DNA of 64,000 nucleotides from Mesorhizobium loti (GCA_002356515.1 AP017605.1:4225001-4289000), one strand, 5' to 3'. Positions 35,292-46,258 are shown, counted from the first letter of the stretch. Translations and numbers: made by a program. The notes: generated by a model from the letters alone, not told the origin.

Positions 35292-36098
35292 TCACCCCCA
35301 AATCATCAGCGCCACCAACCCGACACCCCCCACCACCAGCCGCCACCAGCCGAACAGCGAGTAGCCGTTGCGCGAGACGTAATCGAGCAGGTAGCGGACG
35401 ACGATGAGCGCCGTGACGAAGGCGGCGACGAAGCCGATGGCGATGATGGGCAAATCCGCCGTGGTCAGCACGTTGCGGTTCTTGAACAGGTCGAAGGCAA
35501 AGGCGCCGACCATGGTCGGGATGGCGAGAAAGAACGAAAATTCCGCCGCCGCGCGCTTGTCGACGCCCAGCAGCAGCGCGCCGACAATGGTCGAGCCGGA
35601 GCGCGAGGTGCCGGGGATCAGCGACAGGCACTGAAACAGGCCGATCTGCAGGTAAAGCCTTGTCGGGAAGCGCTCGACGTCGCGGTAGACGGGCTTCAGG
35701 TTCATGCGGTCGACCGCCAGCAGCACGACGCCGCCGATGATCAGCATGATGCAGATCAGCCGTGGCGATTCGAACAGCACCGTCTTGATAAAATCATGCG
35801 CCAGCGCGCCGATGATCGCCGCCGGCAGGAAGGCGATGAGGATGCCGATGACGAAATGCCGCGTCAGCCGGTCATGCGGCAGGTCGAGCAGCATCTGCCA
35901 CAGGCGGCGGAAGTAGACGCTGAGGATCGCCAGGATGGCGCCGAGCTGGATCAGGATCTCGAAGGCCTTGCCGGTGGAATTGAAGCCGAGGAAATGGCCG
36001 GCGACCAGGATATGGCCGGTCGAGGACACCGGTATGAACTCGGTCAACCCCTCCAGCAGGCCGAGCAGCAGGGCTTCGACGATGGTCTGGCTTTCCAT
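35292..36098 (-). CDS. uppP: Undecaprenyl-diphosphatase (BacA/UppP)
   Basis: 268 residues, seven to eight membrane helices. The active-site motifs are [15 protein letters not shown] near residue 18 and [17 protein letters not shown] near residue 163; the first contains the catalytic glutamates and the second a conserved Ser and Arg. The enzyme recycles the lipid carrier for peptidoglycan and polysaccharide synthesis at the inner membrane. High-level expression gives bacitracin resistance. It stands alone, convergent with yraN. Confidence 0.96.
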   Translation of the reverse strand: MESQTIVEALLLGLLEGLTEFIPVSSTGHILVAGHFLGFNSTGKAFEILIQLGAILAILSVYFRRLWQMLLDLPHDRLTRHFVIGILIAFLPAAIIGALAHDFIKTVLFESPRLICIMLIIGGVVLLAVDRMNLKPVYRDVERFPTRLYLQIGLFQCLSLIPGTSRSGSTIVGALLLGVDKRAAAEFSFFLAIPTMVGAFAFDLFKNRNVLTTADLPIIAIGFVAAFVTALIVVRYLLDYVSRNGYSLFGWWRLVVGGVGLVALMIWG

Positions 36099-36258
36099 GG
36101 CTACCTCGGCTTTGCGCGACGGCTAACAGAACGGCTTGCTTGTCATGGCGTTGAACTCCCCCTATAGGTCGCAACACCCCTGACAGCCCGCTAACCGGGC
36201 GGCCAAGACTTACCGGTGCGCCCGGCGATTCGCCAGTGCGCTTTATCATCGCGGAACC

Positions 36259-36951
36259 ATGCTGACGCTTTTCCATCATCCCATGTTCGCCACCTGCCGC
36301 TTCGTCCGCCTTGCTTTCGGCGAGTATGGCGAGGAGCTGGCGCTGATCGAGGAAAAGCCGTGGACGCGGCGCAAGGAGTTTTTGGCGCTGAACCCGGCCG
36401 GCACGCTGCCGATCCTGCTCGCCGAAGGCGATGTGCCGATCGTCGGCGCGACGGTTATCTCGGAATATCTCGACGAGACGCGCGGTGTCTTGAAGCGCGA
36501 CAAGCGGCTGTTCGCCGAGGACCCGATGCAGCGCGCCGAAATCCGCCGGCTGATCGACTGGTATCTCAACAAGGCCGAAAGCGAAGTCACTCGCCATCTG
36601 GTGCGCGAACGCGTGCTGAAGCCGATCATGCCGGAAACGGCGGGCGGCGGTTCGCCCGATTCGGGCGCCATCCGTGCCGCACGCGCCAACATCCGCCAGC
36701 ACATGAAATACACCAACTGGCTGGCAGGCACCCGCCATTGGCTGGCAGGCGGCAGGGTCACCTATGCCGATCTCGCTGCCGCCGCGACCCTGTCGGTGCT
36801 CGATTATCTCGGCGAGATCGACTGGCGCGAACACACTGCTGCGCGCGAATGGTACACGCGGGTGAAGTCGCGCCCCTCCTTCCGGCCGCTCCTGACCGAC
36901 CGCGTGCGCGGCCTGTCGCCGGTGTCGCATTATGCGGACCTCGACTTCTGA
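36259..36951 (+). CDS. Glutathione S-transferase family protein
   Basis: 230 residues. [20 protein letters not shown] begins a thioredoxin-like domain with a candidate active-site Cys or Ser at residues 12-13, followed by [14 protein letters not shown] and the gamma-Glu-binding VISEYLDE. The C-terminal domain has [31 protein letters not shown]. It overlaps the start of queG by 20 bp, and the pair is co-oriented, so they are expressed together. The order GST-queG-SDR is frequent in Rhizobiales. The GST substrate is unknown. Confidence 0.9.
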   Translation: MLTLFHHPMFATCRFVRLAFGEYGEELALIEEKPWTRRKEFLALNPAGTLPILLAEGDVPIVGATVISEYLDETRGVLKRDKRLFAEDPMQRAEIRRLIDWYLNKAESEVTRHLVRERVLKPIMPETAGGGSPDSGAIRAARANIRQHMKYTNWLAGTRHWLAGGRVTYADLAAAATLSVLDYLGEIDWREHTAAREWYTRVKSRPSFRPLLTDRVRGLSPVSHYADLDF

Positions 36952-38086
36952 CGCCGCAAAACTGCGCGCGCTGATCGACGCGGAGGCGCAGCGCGCCGGC
37001 TTCGATGCCATTGCCGTCACCTCTCCCGATGCCATCCCGCTGGCGCCGGCGCGGCTCGCCGAATTCGTCGCCGACGGCTTTCACGGCTCGATGGACTGGA
37101 TCGCCGAGACGATTGCGCGCCGCAGCGAGCCTTCCACGCTGTGGCCTGAAGTGCGCTCGATCGTCGTTCTGGCGATGAATTACGGGCCGGACCATGATCC
37201 TCGCGACCTGCTGGCCAAGCGCGACCGGGGCGCGATCTCGGTCTACGCGAAAAACCGCGACTATCACGAGGTGATGAAGGGGCGGCTGAAGGAAATCGCC
37301 GGCAAGATCGTGGCGCGTGCCGGCGGCGACGTGAAAGTGTTTGTCGATACCGCTCCGGTCATGGAAAAGCCGCTGGCCGAAGCCGCGGGCCTCGGCTGGC
37401 AGGGAAAACACACCAATCTGGTCAGCCGCGAGCACGGCTCCTGGCTGTTCCTCGGCACCATCTTCACCACGGCCGAACTGGTCCCCGATCGCGCCGAGAT
37501 CGACCATTGCGGCTCCTGCCGCGCCTGCCTCGACGCCTGCCCGACCGATGCTTTCCCGGCGCCCTACCGGCTCGATGCGCGGCGCTGCATTTCCTACCTC
37601 ACCATCGAGAACAAGGGACCGATCCCGCATGAATTCCGCGAAAAGATCGGCAACCGCATCTATGGCTGCGACGATTGTCTGGCCGCCTGCCCGTGGAACA
37701 AATTCGCCCGGGCGGCATCCGAGGCAAAACTCGCCGCGCGCGACGATCTGCGCGAGCCGGCGCTCGCCGAGCTGCTCGAACTGGACGACGCGGCCTTCCG
37801 GTCGTTTTTCTCGGGTTCGCCAATAAAACGCGTCGGCCGCGACCGCTTCGTCCGCAACGTGCTGATCGCCGCCGGCAATTCCGGTGAGGCGGCGCTTGCC
37901 GTTCCTGTGCGTGCCTTGCTTGGAGATGCCTCGCCACTGGTGCGGGGCGCGGCAATATGGGCGCTGGCGCGGCTGGTGCCGGATGCCGAATATTCCGAGC
38001 GGGCTGAGATCGGCCTGAACACCGAGATTGACGGGGCCGTACGCGAGGAATGGCGTCTGGCGCGGCCAACCAGGGCACATGCATGA
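36932..38086 (+). CDS. queG: Epoxyqueuosine reductase QueG
   Basis: 384 residues, as is usual. [20 protein letters not shown] and [14 protein letters not shown] are the two 4Fe-4S cluster motifs near residues 190 and 245. The N-terminal cobalamin-binding part carries [13 protein letters not shown] and YHEVMKGRL; the C-terminal HEAT-like part ([23 protein letters not shown]) is usual. It reduces epoxyqueuosine to queuosine in tRNA with cobalamin. It overlaps the upstream GST by 20 bp and the downstream SDR by 4 bp. Confidence 0.97.
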   Translation: MRTSTSDAAKLRALIDAEAQRAGFDAIAVTSPDAIPLAPARLAEFVADGFHGSMDWIAETIARRSEPSTLWPEVRSIVVLAMNYGPDHDPRDLLAKRDRGAISVYAKNRDYHEVMKGRLKEIAGKIVARAGGDVKVFVDTAPVMEKPLAEAAGLGWQGKHTNLVSREHGSWLFLGTIFTTAELVPDRAEIDHCGSCRACLDACPTDAFPAPYRLDARRCISYLTIENKGPIPHEFREKIGNRIYGCDDCLAACPWNKFARAASEAKLAARDDLREPALAELLELDDAAFRSFFSGSPIKRVGRDRFVRNVLIAAGNSGEAALAVPVRALLGDASPLVRGAAIWALARLVPDAEYSERAEIGLNTEIDGAVREEWRLARPTRAHA

Positions 38087-38982
38087 GCGAAAAGCAGATC
38101 TTGATCTTCGGCGCCGGCTATTCCGGCAAGGCTTTTGCCCGCGCCAATCCGGGCGCCGCCACGATCTTCGGCACGACTCGTTCCGAGGAAAAATTCGCAA
38201 CGCTGCGCCAGGCCGGCATCGCGCCCCTGCTGTTCGATGGTGCGCTGACCGGTGAAATCGGCGAAGCGCTGGAAAAAACGACGCATCTGGTGATTTCGGT
38301 CGCTCCGGAAGAGGCCGGCGATCCTGTCTTGAATGCCACTCAGGAGGCAATCGCAGGGATGCCGGCACTGGAATGGATCGGCTATCTCTCAACCGTCGGC
38401 GTCTATGGCGACTATGGCGGCGCCTGGGTCAACGAAAAGACCACGTGCCGACCGGTGTCGAAACGCTCAGTCATGCGGGTTGAGGCCGAGCAGCAGTGGC
38501 TGAAGCTCGGCAAGGATATCGGCAGGCCGGTTGCGATCCTGCGCCTGTCCGGCATCTATGGCCCCGGCCGCAATGCGCTGGTCAATCTGGAAAACGGCAC
38601 CGCAAGGCGGCTGGTCAAGCCGGACCAGGTGTTCAACCGCATTCATTGCGACGACATTGCCGGGGCGCTCTGGCAGCTTATCGAGGGCAACACAGGCGGC
38701 ATCTTCAACATCACGGACGACGAGCCGGCGCCGCCGCAGGATGTCGTCGCCTATGCAGCGTCTCTGATGGGCGTCGAGCCGCCGCCGGAAATTCCTTTCG
38801 AGACCGCCCAACTTTCGCCCATGGCGCGGTCCTTCTATGGCGAGAACAAGCGTGTCGCCAATGCGGCGATCAAGGCGGCGGGCTATCGCTTTCGCTTTCC
38901 AGACTACCGCGCCGCTTTCGACCATATGTGGGCAAGCGGCGGCTGGCGCGACGGCGAGCCACGCAGCCCGATGAAGCGCTGA
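38083..38982 (+). CDS. SDR-family NAD(P)-dependent epimerase/dehydratase-like protein
   Basis: 299 residues from ATG 38083, overlapping the queG stop by 4 bp. [19 protein letters not shown] is the Rossmann nucleotide loop (GxGxxG variant). [13 protein letters not shown] has the catalytic tyrosine region (S-T-x-x-V-Y-G-D); [14 protein letters not shown] follows. The canonical K of the YxxxK motif is not in its usual place, so activity may differ from standard epimerases. The family is commonly encoded next to queG in Rhizobiales. The substrate is unknown. Confidence 0.85.
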   Translation: MSEKQILIFGAGYSGKAFARANPGAATIFGTTRSEEKFATLRQAGIAPLLFDGALTGEIGEALEKTTHLVISVAPEEAGDPVLNATQEAIAGMPALEWIGYLSTVGVYGDYGGAWVNEKTTCRPVSKRSVMRVEAEQQWLKLGKDIGRPVAILRLSGIYGPGRNALVNLENGTARRLVKPDQVFNRIHCDDIAGALWQLIEGNTGGIFNITDDEPAPPQDVVAYAASLMGVEPPPEIPFETAQLSPMARSFYGENKRVANAAIKAAGYRFRFPDYRAAFDHMWASGGWRDGEPRSPMKR

Positions 38983-39065
38983 TTGCGCCAAGGGGTAGGG
39001 CGATCGAAGCACGCTGCGTTGCGTGCTATGATTCGGGCCTGGGATTGCGGTGGGGATCCGGTTTC

Positions 39066-40145
39066 ATGAAGACAGCGATGCGGCTCGGCAAGAAATCACT
39101 GCTGGCAGCGGTGCTCGGTTTGCTTGGCCTCGCCGTCCAGCCGGCATTCTCCGAGGAACGGGCGAAAGACCTGTTCGGTGCCGAGAAACTGCCGACCGCG
39201 ACCGCTGCGCAGTCGATCGGCTTCTATTCCAAGGGCTGTTTTGCCGGCGGCGTCGCCATTCCCATGGATGGTCCGACCTGGGAGGTGATGCGGCCGTCGC
39301 GCAACCGCCGCTGGGGCCATCCGGCGATGATTGCCCTGATCGAGAAACTGTCGCGCGATGCAGCCGCCGATGGCTGGCCCGGTCTCTTGATCGGCGACAT
39401 TTCGCAGCCGCGCGGCGGCCCGATGATGACCGGCCACGCCTCGCACCAGATCGGGCTCGACGCTGACGTCTGGCTGACGCCGATGCCTAGCCGCCCGCTG
39501 TCGATGGCGCAGCGCGAATCGATGAGCGCCACCTTGATGGTCGACGAGAAGACGCATCTGGTGAAGGATGCGCTGTGGAAGCCGCAGCACACGGCGCTTC
39601 TGAAGCGGGCTGCGAGCTATCCCGAGGTCGAACGCATCCTGGTCAATCCCGGCATCAAGAAAAAGCTCTGCGACACGGTCAAGGGCGACCGCACCTGGCT
39701 GCGCAAGATCCGGCCGTTCTGGGGCCACGACTATCATTTCCACATGCGCATCGGCTGCCAGCCGGGTTCGCCCAACTGCAAGGCGCAGGAGACGACGCCC
39801 GATGATGACGGCTGCGGCAAGCCGCTCGCTTGGTGGTTCACCGAAGAACCGTGGCGGCCCAACAAAAACCCGGATGCGCCGAAGGCGCGCGACGTGATGA
39901 CCATGGCCAACCTGCCCAAGGAATGTCGCGCCGTGCTCGAAGCGCCGGGGCCAGAGTCAGCCGAGGCGGCGACCTATCATGGCGGCGCCGTGCCGGTCGC
40001 GGTCGCCGCACCCGAACCGGAAGCGCCGCCGCAGCCGGCCAGCACCGCCAGTGGCGGCGGCGATTTGCCAGGCGCGGCAAATGCCTTCGCGGCGACGCCC
40101 AGAATGGGCGCGCCGGTTCCCCGTCCTCGGCCGCCTGCGAACTGA
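39066..40145 (+). CDS. mepA: MepA-like penicillin-insensitive murein endopeptidase
   Basis: 359 residues. Signal peptide in the first 30 residues ([18 protein letters not shown]), so the product is periplasmic. M74 metallopeptidase motifs are [12 protein letters not shown] (conserved His and Asp for zinc) and [14 protein letters not shown] (His ligands). CQPGSPNCK and DGCGK supply the paired cysteines of this family. It cuts D-alanyl cross-links in peptidoglycan. The last 50 residues form a Pro/Ala-rich tail ([11 protein letters not shown]) not found in E. coli MepA. It stands between the queG run and glk. Confidence 0.93.
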   Translation: MKTAMRLGKKSLLAAVLGLLGLAVQPAFSEERAKDLFGAEKLPTATAAQSIGFYSKGCFAGGVAIPMDGPTWEVMRPSRNRRWGHPAMIALIEKLSRDAAADGWPGLLIGDISQPRGGPMMTGHASHQIGLDADVWLTPMPSRPLSMAQRESMSATLMVDEKTHLVKDALWKPQHTALLKRAASYPEVERILVNPGIKKKLCDTVKGDRTWLRKIRPFWGHDYHFHMRIGCQPGSPNCKAQETTPDDDGCGKPLAWWFTEEPWRPNKNPDAPKARDVMTMANLPKECRAVLEAPGPESAEAATYHGGAVPVAVAAPEPEAPPQPASTASGGGDLPGAANAFAATPRMGAPVPRPRPPAN

Positions 40146-40332
40146 TCGCCGCTGCGCCTTCGCAGTCTCAATCGGTTTAGCGGGCTGTTTTCGCGAAATA
40201 GTGGCCGTTTGGCCGCAGAAGCTCGCCGCTCGCGCGGACGGGCTCGAAAACCGTTTCCCTTTTCAGACTCATGCGCTAGTCAACGGAAGAACGGCGATAC
40301 GCCGTCAGGGGGCGCCGGGGACGGACGAAAGC

Positions 40333-41358
40333 ATGCCAAGCGTAAGCGATACCGACATGTCGTTGCGGTTTCCGATCCTGATCGGCGACATTGGCGGCAC
40401 CAATGCGCGCTTTTCGATCGTGCTCGACGCCAATTCCGAGGCCGGCGAGCCAACCATCGTCCAGACCGCCAATTACAACACCATCGACGAGGCGATCCAG
40501 GCGGCGGTGCTCGACCGCTCGTCGGTCCGCCCCAATTCGGCGGTGCTGGCGGTGGCCGGCCCGGTCGACGGCGACGAGATCGAGCTCACCAACTGCCCGT
40601 GGGTCGTCAAGCCCAGGCAGATGTTCGCCAATCTCGGCCTGAGCGACATTGTCGTGCTCAACGATTTCGAGGCGCAGGCCCTGGCCGTCGTCGCGCTCGG
40701 TGAAGAGCATATGGAAAAGATCGGCGGCGGCACGCCGGAGCCGAATGCCGGCCGTGTCGTGCTCGGGCCGGGAACCGGGCTCGGCGTCGCCGGGCTGGTC
40801 TATGCGCTGCGCCACTGGATTCCGGTGCCCGGCGAAGGCGGCCATATGGACATCGGCCCGCGCTCACCGCGCGATTTCGAGGTGTTTCCGCACATCGAGA
40901 AGCTAGAGGGCCGCATTTCCGGCGAGCAGATCCTGTGCGGGCGCGGCCTCGTCAACGTCTACCGCGCGGTGGCCAAGGCCGACGGCAAGCCGTCGCCCTT
41001 CACCACGCCGGCCGAGATCACCGGCGCGGCCCTGGCCAAGACCGATCCGGTGGCTGAGGAAGCGCTGGAAACCTTCGTCACTTGCCTCGGGCGCACGGCA
41101 GGCGATCTTGCCCTGGTGTTCATGAGCCGCGGCGGCGTGTTTTTGACCGGCGGCATCGCGCAAAAGATCGTGCCGGCGCTGAAGGAAGGCAATTTCCGCG
41201 CCGCCTTCGAGGACAAGGCGCCGCACAGCGCGCTGATGCGCACCATGCCCGTCTATGTCATCACTCACCCGCTAGCAGCACTTCTCGGCCTTGCCGCCTA
41301 TGCCCGAAACCCGTCGCTGTTCGGCGTCCAGACGGCGGGCCGGCGCTGGCAGGCCTAG
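40333..41358 (+). CDS. glk: Glucokinase
   Basis: 341 residues from ATG 40333. [18 protein letters not shown] is the phosphate-1 ATP loop; [19 protein letters not shown] and [12 protein letters not shown] hold the glucose-contacting Asn/Asp; [16 protein letters not shown] and [13 protein letters not shown] complete the Glk family pattern. Phosphorylates glucose to glucose-6-phosphate at the entry of the Entner-Doudoroff route. The gap 40146-40332 between mepA and glk shows no gene. Confidence 0.96.
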   Translation: MPSVSDTDMSLRFPILIGDIGGTNARFSIVLDANSEAGEPTIVQTANYNTIDEAIQAAVLDRSSVRPNSAVLAVAGPVDGDEIELTNCPWVVKPRQMFANLGLSDIVVLNDFEAQALAVVALGEEHMEKIGGGTPEPNAGRVVLGPGTGLGVAGLVYALRHWIPVPGEGGHMDIGPRSPRDFEVFPHIEKLEGRISGEQILCGRGLVNVYRAVAKADGKPSPFTTPAEITGAALAKTDPVAEEALETFVTCLGRTAGDLALVFMSRGGVFLTGGIAQKIVPALKEGNFRAAFEDKAPHSALMRTMPVYVITHPLAALLGLAAYARNPSLFGVQTAGRRWQA

Positions 41359-41460
41359 AGCGGTTCACCGTTTCACGGAAACGCCGACCCGCTCTATCTC
41401 CTTGTTTTGACGCAATTCCGGCCGGAAAACCGCTACGCACTTTTCCTGGAATTGCTCTAG
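41359..41460. repeat. RIME-like intergenic repeat, copy C, full length
   Basis: Same layout as 4769-4891: AGCGGTTCACCGTTTCACGG, then TTGACGCAATTCCGG, then GCACTTTTCCTGGAATTGCT. The copy begins directly at the glk stop. Confidence 0.75.
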
Positions 41461-41488
41461 CTCTTCGACGAGATGTGCCTATATTCCC

Positions 41489-41513
41489 CGCGGGCGCGCT
41501 TGAGCCGCCCGCG
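41489..41513. terminator. GC-rich hairpin between glk and the ABC gene
   Basis: CGCGGGCG (41489-41496) and CGCCCGCG (41506-41513) form an exact 8-bp stem with a 9-base loop. No T-tract follows, so it may be an RNA structure of the ABC transporter leader rather than a terminator. Confidence 0.35.
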
Positions 41514-41622
41514 ACGAAGTTAATCAGCCGCGGGCATAGGCAAGCCGGCCTCATAACGCTAAGAGGAGTGCCGAATTTGCAGCCCGATCCTACGAGGCGG
41601 AAAACCACAAAGCGCTCCTGAT

Positions 41623-43479
41623 TTGACACTTCAAGCCCCCAAACAAAAAGTCCAGCCCGGCGAGGTCACAGCGGTGCTCCGCCGCATCCTCGCTGAAAAC
41701 GGCGATGAATATCGCTGGACCTATGTCGTTGCCGTCTCTTGCTTGCTGATTGTTTCCGGCACCACCGCCTTCACGGCGTGGATCATGGCGCCGATGATCA
41801 ACCAGATATTCTACGAACGGCGTGGCGATATGATCGTCTGGATCTGCGCCGGTTTCATGGGGGCCTCCCTGCTGCGCGGCTTCGCCGGCTACGGCCAGGC
41901 GGTCGCGTTGGCCAAGATCGGCAACAATCTGGTCGCGCGCTACCAGAAGCGCAGCTTCGACCATCTGATGAAGCTCGGCGTCAACTTCTTCAACGATACA
42001 CGTTCCGGTCGGCTGGCGGCGCAGGTCAACGAGAATGTCGGCGGCGTCCGCGATCTGCTGTCGCTGACACTGACCTCAATCAGCCGCGACGCGGTCACGC
42101 TGATCGCCCTCGTCGGCGTCATGATCTACCAGGATCCGGTGTTGTCGCTCAGCTCGCTGCTGATCGGGCCGCCGCTGATCTGGGCCGTCGTCTACATCAC
42201 CCGCCGACTGCGGCGTATCAACCGGGAATCCGTGCTGATCAATTCGCGGCTGAACGGGTCCGTGCAGGAGGCCACGCAAGGCATCGCCATCGTCAAGGCC
42301 TTCACCCTGGAGGACGAGCTGGCGCGCCGCATCGGCATCATGGCCGATACGGCCGAGCAGCGTAACAACAAGATCGCCCGCGTCGCGGAGCGGCTGTCGC
42401 CGATTTCCGAGATTCTGGGCGGTCTCGCCATTACCTCCGTGCTTGCCTATTCCGGCTACCGGGCGCTGGTGCTTGGACAACCACCGGGCGCGGTGTTTTC
42501 CTTCATCACCGCGCTGATCATGGCCTACGACCCGGCAAGACGCTTGGCGCGCACGCAGGTCGGAATGGAACGTGCCCTGGTCAACGCGCGCATGATCTAC
42601 GAGTTGCTCGACCTGGAGCCGAAACAGGGCGACGCGCCCGATGCCGTCGAGGCCAGGATCACCACCGGCGAGGTGCGCTTCAACAATGTGACGTTCGGCT
42701 ACAGCGCCGACATGCCGGTGTTGAGGGACCTGAGCTTTACCGCCGCGGCCGGCAAGGTCACCGCCATCGTCGGCGCTTCGGGCGCCGGCAAGTCGACGAT
42801 GGTGGCGCTCTTGCAGCGCTTCTACGACGTCGACCAGGGCAGCATCGAGGTCGATGGCCAGGACATCTCGAAGGTGACCAAGCAGTCGCTGCGCCAGTCG
42901 ATCGCCTATGTGGCGCAGGCGCCCTATCTGTTCGAGGGCACGATCCGCGACAACATCCGCTACGGCCGGCTGTCGGCCACGGACGCCGAGATCGAGCAGG
43001 CGGCGAAACAGGCGGCAGCCGACGAGTTCATCCGCCAGCAGCCGCAAGGTTACGACACGCCGGTCGGCGAAGGCGGCTCGACGCTTTCCGGCGGCCAGCG
43101 CCAGCGCGTCTCGATCGCCCGCGCCATCGTGCGCCAGGCGCCGATCCTGCTGCTCGACGAGGCGACCTCGGCGCTCGACAACGAGGCGGAGGCGCGCGTC
43201 CAGGAGGCGCTGAGCCATGTCATGCAAGGCCGCACGACGATCGTCATCGCGCATCGGCTGTCGACGGTGGTCAATGCCGACCACATCATCGTGCTGGAAG
43301 AGGGACGGTTGGTCGAGGAAGGCACCCATGCGACGCTGATGGCCGACCCGGACAGCATCTATGCCCGCTTCCACCGCATACAGGGCGTCAAGGGTCTGGG
43401 GCTTGTCGACGACAGCGTACCGATCCAGACTTCGTCCAAGGACTTTGAGACGCGGAACATCGCCCGGAGTACGGCATGA
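41623..43479 (+). CDS. ABC exporter, fused membrane and ATPase domains (MsbA-like)
   Basis: 618 residues from a TTG start. Six transmembrane helices (residues about 30-320) followed by an ATPase with Walker [10 protein letters not shown] near residue 387, signature [15 protein letters not shown], Walker [13 protein letters not shown] and switch His in VIAHRLSTV. This is the type IV exporter half-transporter layout. The role could be lipid or polysaccharide precursor flipping. The start is doubtful: a strong AAGAGGAG at 41561-41568 points instead to TTG 41577, which opens only 14 codons ending just before this frame. The stop overlaps dapB by 4 bp. Confidence 0.9.
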   Translation: MTLQAPKQKVQPGEVTAVLRRILAENGDEYRWTYVVAVSCLLIVSGTTAFTAWIMAPMINQIFYERRGDMIVWICAGFMGASLLRGFAGYGQAVALAKIGNNLVARYQKRSFDHLMKLGVNFFNDTRSGRLAAQVNENVGGVRDLLSLTLTSISRDAVTLIALVGVMIYQDPVLSLSSLLIGPPLIWAVVYITRRLRRINRESVLINSRLNGSVQEATQGIAIVKAFTLEDELARRIGIMADTAEQRNNKIARVAERLSPISEILGGLAITSVLAYSGYRALVLGQPPGAVFSFITALIMAYDPARRLARTQVGMERALVNARMIYELLDLEPKQGDAPDAVEARITTGEVRFNNVTFGYSADMPVLRDLSFTAAAGKVTAIVGASGAGKSTMVALLQRFYDVDQGSIEVDGQDISKVTKQSLRQSIAYVAQAPYLFEGTIRDNIRYGRLSATDAEIEQAAKQAAADEFIRQQPQGYDTPVGEGGSTLSGGQRQRVSIARAIVRQAPILLLDEATSALDNEAEARVQEALSHVMQGRTTIVIAHRLSTVVNADHIIVLEEGRLVEEGTHATLMADPDSIYARFHRIQGVKGLGLVDDSVPIQTSSKDFETRNIARSTA

Positions 43480-44318
43480 GCGAGACATCGGCAACCGGCA
43501 AGCCGGCAAGCGATATGGGCCTTGTGGTGGTGGGTGCAGCCGGCCGCATGGGGCAGGCGCTGATCCGCGCCATCCATACCATTCCCGGCGCCCGCGTCAT
43601 CGGCGCGGTCGAGCGTGCGGATTCGCCTTATCTGGGCAAGGATGCCGGCGAGCTGGCCGGCATCGGCATCATCAACGTGCCGATATCAGACGATCCGCTG
43701 CCGGTCTTCGCCAAGGCCGATGGCGTCCTCGATTTCACCACGCCGGCCTCGTCAGTCGAATTCGCCGGCTATGCGGCGCAGGCGCGCATCGTCCATGTCA
43801 TCGGCACCACCGGCTGTTCGGCCGACGACAATGCCAAGATCGCGGCGGCGGCGCGCCACGCGACGATCGTCAAGTCGGGCAATATGAGCCTCGGCGTCAA
43901 CCTGCTGGCGGTGCTGGTCGAACAGGCGGCGCGCGCGCTCGATGCCGACGATTTCGACATCGAGATCCTCGAAATGCACCACAAGCACAAGGTCGATGCG
44001 CCGTCGGGCACCGCATTGCTGCTAGGCGAGGCCGCCGCCGCCGGGCGCGGCATAGCGCTGGCCGGCAATGACGTGCGTTCACGCGACGGCCACACGGGCG
44101 TGCGAAAGCAAGGCACGATCGGCTTCGCCACGCTGCGCGGTGGTTCGGTCGTCGGCGATCACAGCGTGATCCTGGCCGGCACCGGCGAGCGCATCACTCT
44201 GTCCCACCATGCCGAGGACCGCGCCATCTTCGCCCGCGGCGCCGTCAAGGCGGCGCTTTGGGCACGCGGCAAGAAGCCAGGACTGTACTCGATGCGGGAC
44301 GTGCTCGGGCTCAGCTGA
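43476..44318 (+). CDS. dapB: 4-hydroxy-tetrahydrodipicolinate reductase
   Basis: 280 residues. [17 protein letters not shown] is the NAD(P)H loop near residue 17; [20 protein letters not shown] near residue 165 carries the catalytic HH and K of Dap[21 protein letters not shown] follows. It makes tetrahydrodipicolinate for lysine and meso-diaminopimelate. Its start overlaps the stop of the ABC exporter gene by 4 bp; gpmA follows 76 bases later. dapB-gpmA order is usual in Rhizobiales. Confidence 0.97.
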   Translation: MSETSATGKPASDMGLVVVGAAGRMGQALIRAIHTIPGARVIGAVERADSPYLGKDAGELAGIGIINVPISDDPLPVFAKADGVLDFTTPASSVEFAGYAAQARIVHVIGTTGCSADDNAKIAAAARHATIVKSGNMSLGVNLLAVLVEQAARALDADDFDIEILEMHHKHKVDAPSGTALLLGEAAAAGRGIALAGNDVRSRDGHTGVRKQGTIGFATLRGGSVVGDHSVILAGTGERITLSHHAEDRAIFARGAVKAALWARGKKPGLYSMRDVLGLS

Positions 44319-44337
44319 GCAAACCACAACCACCTGA

Positions 44338-44383
44338 TTTTAACGCAATTCCGGACGGAACCCGCTTCACACTTTTCTCTTGA
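44338..44383. repeat. Short copy D of the RIME-like repeat before gpmA
   Basis: TTTTAACGCAATTCCGGACGG and CTTCACACTTTTCTCTTGAAG repeat the phrases of the elements at 4769 and 41359. The copy ends at the ribosome site of gpmA. Confidence 0.6.
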
Positions 44384-44394
44384 AGGGAGCAAAA

Positions 44395-45015
44395 ATGTCG
44401 AGAACCCTCGTGCTCGTGCGCCATGGCCAGAGCGAATGGAATTTGAAGAACCTGTTCACCGGCTGGCGCGACGTCGACCTGACCGAGCAGGGCCACGCCG
44501 AGGCCAAGGCCGCCGGCCAGAAGCTCAAGGCGCGTGGCCTGAAGTTCGACATCGCCTTCACCTCGGCGCTGACCCGGGCACAGAAGACCTGCCAGCACAT
44601 TCTCGACGCGGTCGGCCAGAGCGACCTGAAGACCATCCGCGACCAGGCGCTCAACGAGCGTGACTATGGCGACCTCTCCGGCCTCAACAAGGACGATGCC
44701 CGCAAGAAGTGGGGCGAGGAGCAGGTGCATGTCTGGCGCCGCTCCTATGACGTGCCGCCACCCGGCGGCGAAAGCCTGAAGGACACCGGCGCGCGCGTCT
44801 GGCCCTATTATCTGCACGACATGCAGTCGCACGTGCTGCGCGGCGGCACCGTGCTGGTCGCCGCCCACGGCAATTCGTTGCGCGCGCTGATCATGGCGCT
44901 GGACGGCAAGTCGGGCGAGGAGATCGTCAAGCTGGAACTCGGCACCGGCGTGCCGGTCATCTACCAGCTCAACGCCGATTCGACCGTGGCGTCGAAGGAA
45001 GTGCTGGAGGGTTAA
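44395..45015 (+). CDS. gpmA: 2,3-bisphosphoglycerate-dependent phosphoglycerate mutase
   Basis: 206 residues from ATG 44395, with AAGGGAG just before. [20 protein letters not shown] has the phosphorylated His (residue 11); [17 protein letters not shown] and [10 protein letters not shown] follow; [17 protein letters not shown] contains the second catalytic His. Converts 3- and 2-phosphoglycerate in glycolysis. The compact length of about 206 residues is the alphaproteobacterial form. It follows dapB. Confidence 0.96.
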   Translation: MSRTLVLVRHGQSEWNLKNLFTGWRDVDLTEQGHAEAKAAGQKLKARGLKFDIAFTSALTRAQKTCQHILDAVGQSDLKTIRDQALNERDYGDLSGLNKDDARKKWGEEQVHVWRRSYDVPPPGGESLKDTGARVWPYYLHDMQSHVLRGGTVLVAAHGNSLRALIMALDGKSGEEIVKLELGTGVPVIYQLNADSTVASKEVLEG

Positions 45016-45062
45016 AGCAATTCCAGGAAAAGTGTGTGCGGTTTTCCGTCCGGAATTGCGCC
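45016..45062. repeat. Short copy E of the RIME-like repeat after gpmA
   Basis: AGCAATTCCAGGAAAAGTGTG...CGGTTTTCCGTCCGGAATTGCG, inverted relative to copy D. It folds into a hairpin (CAATTCC against GGAATTG) right after the gpmA stop and may end its transcript. The rest of the gap up to the tRNA (45063-45217) shows no gene. Confidence 0.65.
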
Positions 45063-45217
45063 AAGCAGAGCGTCTAAGGTTCCTGAGCCGGCAAGCGGAG
45101 GCTGCGGCCCTTGTTGGGACATGCGCTTTTGCCAAAGCTGTAATTCCAGCTTTCGGCGACATGGTCCAAAAAGCGCGTTGACAGCCATCGCTTGCCCGCT
45201 TACATGAGCCCGCACCA

Positions 45218-45302
45218 GCCCAGATGGCGGAATTGGTAGACGCGCACGGTTCAGGTCCGTGTTCCGCAAGGAGTGGAGGTTCGAGTCCTCTTCTGGGCAC
45301 CA
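45218..45302 (+). tRNA. tRNA-Leu, anticodon CAG
   Basis: A full cloverleaf of 85 bases including an encoded CCA (45300-45302). Acceptor GCCCAGA pairs with TCTGGGC. Anticodon arm CACGG-TTCAGGT-CCGTG gives CAG, reading CUG codons. A long variable arm (TTCCGCAAGGAG) is typical for leucine, and the T arm is GAGGTTCGAGTCCTC. No integrase or duplicated tRNA end is seen nearby. Confidence 0.97.
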
Positions 45303-45341
45303 AATTCCCGTTTCGAACCGTCCGATGGTTCAGAAACCCAA

Positions 45342-45372
45342 AGAAAAAGCCCGGTTTGTCCGGGCTTTTTCT
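45342..45372 (+). terminator. Rho-independent terminator after the tRNA gene
   Basis: AGAAAAAGCCCGG, loop TTTGT, CCGGGCTTTTTCT. The 13-bp stem with a T-run follows the tRNA end by 40 bases. The A-run on the other side makes it usable in both directions. The rest of the gap to the cytochrome gene shows no gene I can support. Confidence 0.9.
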
Positions 45373-45562
45373 TTGTCCGGCATATCGGCGTTGTCCGATG
45401 TCCGACTGTCAGCGAATTGACAGGTTCCTCCAGCCAATGTCCCACTGGATCACGATCGCCAAAGCCCGGTTCCAGAACGCGCTCGTCGGGGGAACCGTCA
45501 CGGCCTCCTCGATTGCCGTCGAAAGGGCCGCCCCGACAAAGCTTTGACATGATCGCGACTAG

Positions 45563-45579
45563 TTTAGAAACATTCAAAA
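45563..45579 (+). promoter_or_regulatory. Imperfect Irr-type box before cytochrome b561
   Basis: TTTAGAA-ACA-TTCAAAA differs by one base from the TTTAGAA-N3-TTCTAAA core of the perfect box at 12691-12707. It ends 14 bases before the ATG of a haem protein gene, where Irr could act as iron/haem-dependent switch. Similarity is visible; binding is inferred and could be chance. Confidence 0.45.
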
Positions 45580-45593
45580 TTGGACAGCCCTGC

Positions 45594-46136
45594 ATGAATC
45601 CTACCTACACAAGCGCACAGAAGGCCATTCATTGGGCCGTGTTTCTGTTGGTTATCGGCCTTTACGGCCTGACTTATGTCGCGGATATCTTTCCACGCAA
45701 CGACCCTGGCCGGGCGCTCGTCTGGTGGTTCCACATCTCGTTCGGGATGCTGCTGTTCGCGCTGGTCGTCATCCGCGTTGGCCTGCGCCTGATCTTGGGA
45801 ACCCCGGGGCTGCCGGGGGAAATGTCGGAGCTGGAACGATGGGTGGCCAAGGTCGCGCATCTCGTGCTTTACGGGCTGCTTGTCGCCATTCCGGTCCTTG
45901 GCATCCTGGTGACCTGGTACAGGGGCGACGCCTTGAGTTTCTTCGGCCTCTTCACCATCCCGGCTCCGGTCTCCGCGGACAGCGGCACGGCCCGAACCAT
46001 AAGGGAACTGCACAGCCTCTGCGCCAATCTGATCCTTATCCTTGCCGGTCTCCATGCGGCGGCTGCGCTCTGGCATCACTATGTCCGCAGGGACGACGTG
46101 CTCAAGCGTATGCTGCCGGGGACAAGCGGCCCCTGA
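45594..46136 (+). CDS. Cytochrome b561-type dihaem membrane protein
   Basis: 180 residues, four membrane helices. Conserved His pairs for two b haems are visible: AIHWAVFLLVIGLYGL (His 13), WWFHISFGMLLFALVVIRV, HLVLYGLLVAIPVLGILVTW and LHAAAALWHHYV near the end. E. coli YodB/CybB-like proteins transfer electrons between quinol and periplasmic acceptors such as superoxide. The next genes on the same strand are a PepSY protein and a two-component pair, a group that recurs in rhizobia. An imperfect Irr-like box precedes the gene. Confidence 0.9.
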   Translation: MNPTYTSAQKAIHWAVFLLVIGLYGLTYVADIFPRNDPGRALVWWFHISFGMLLFALVVIRVGLRLILGTPGLPGEMSELERWVAKVAHLVLYGLLVAIPVLGILVTWYRGDALSFFGLFTIPAPVSADSGTARTIRELHSLCANLILILAGLHAAAALWHHYVRRDDVLKRMLPGTSGP

Positions 46137-46258
46137 TCGCGGTTCGGACGGCACCTGTTTGGGGTCGATGCTCGATGCTCTTTGTAGTGTTTCCGGCCCC
46201 TGACACTGGCCGGATGATGAGCCGGATTGAAACGCAAGGTCTGCTATATGGCCCTTGG

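Noticed and set aside
45218..45302. tRNA-Leu as attachment site of an integrated element
   Set aside because: No integrase and no repeated tRNA 3' end was found on either side.
45224..45547. Open frame running through the tRNA-Leu gene
   Set aside because: It overlaps a complete tRNA and terminator; no ribosome site and no family similarity.
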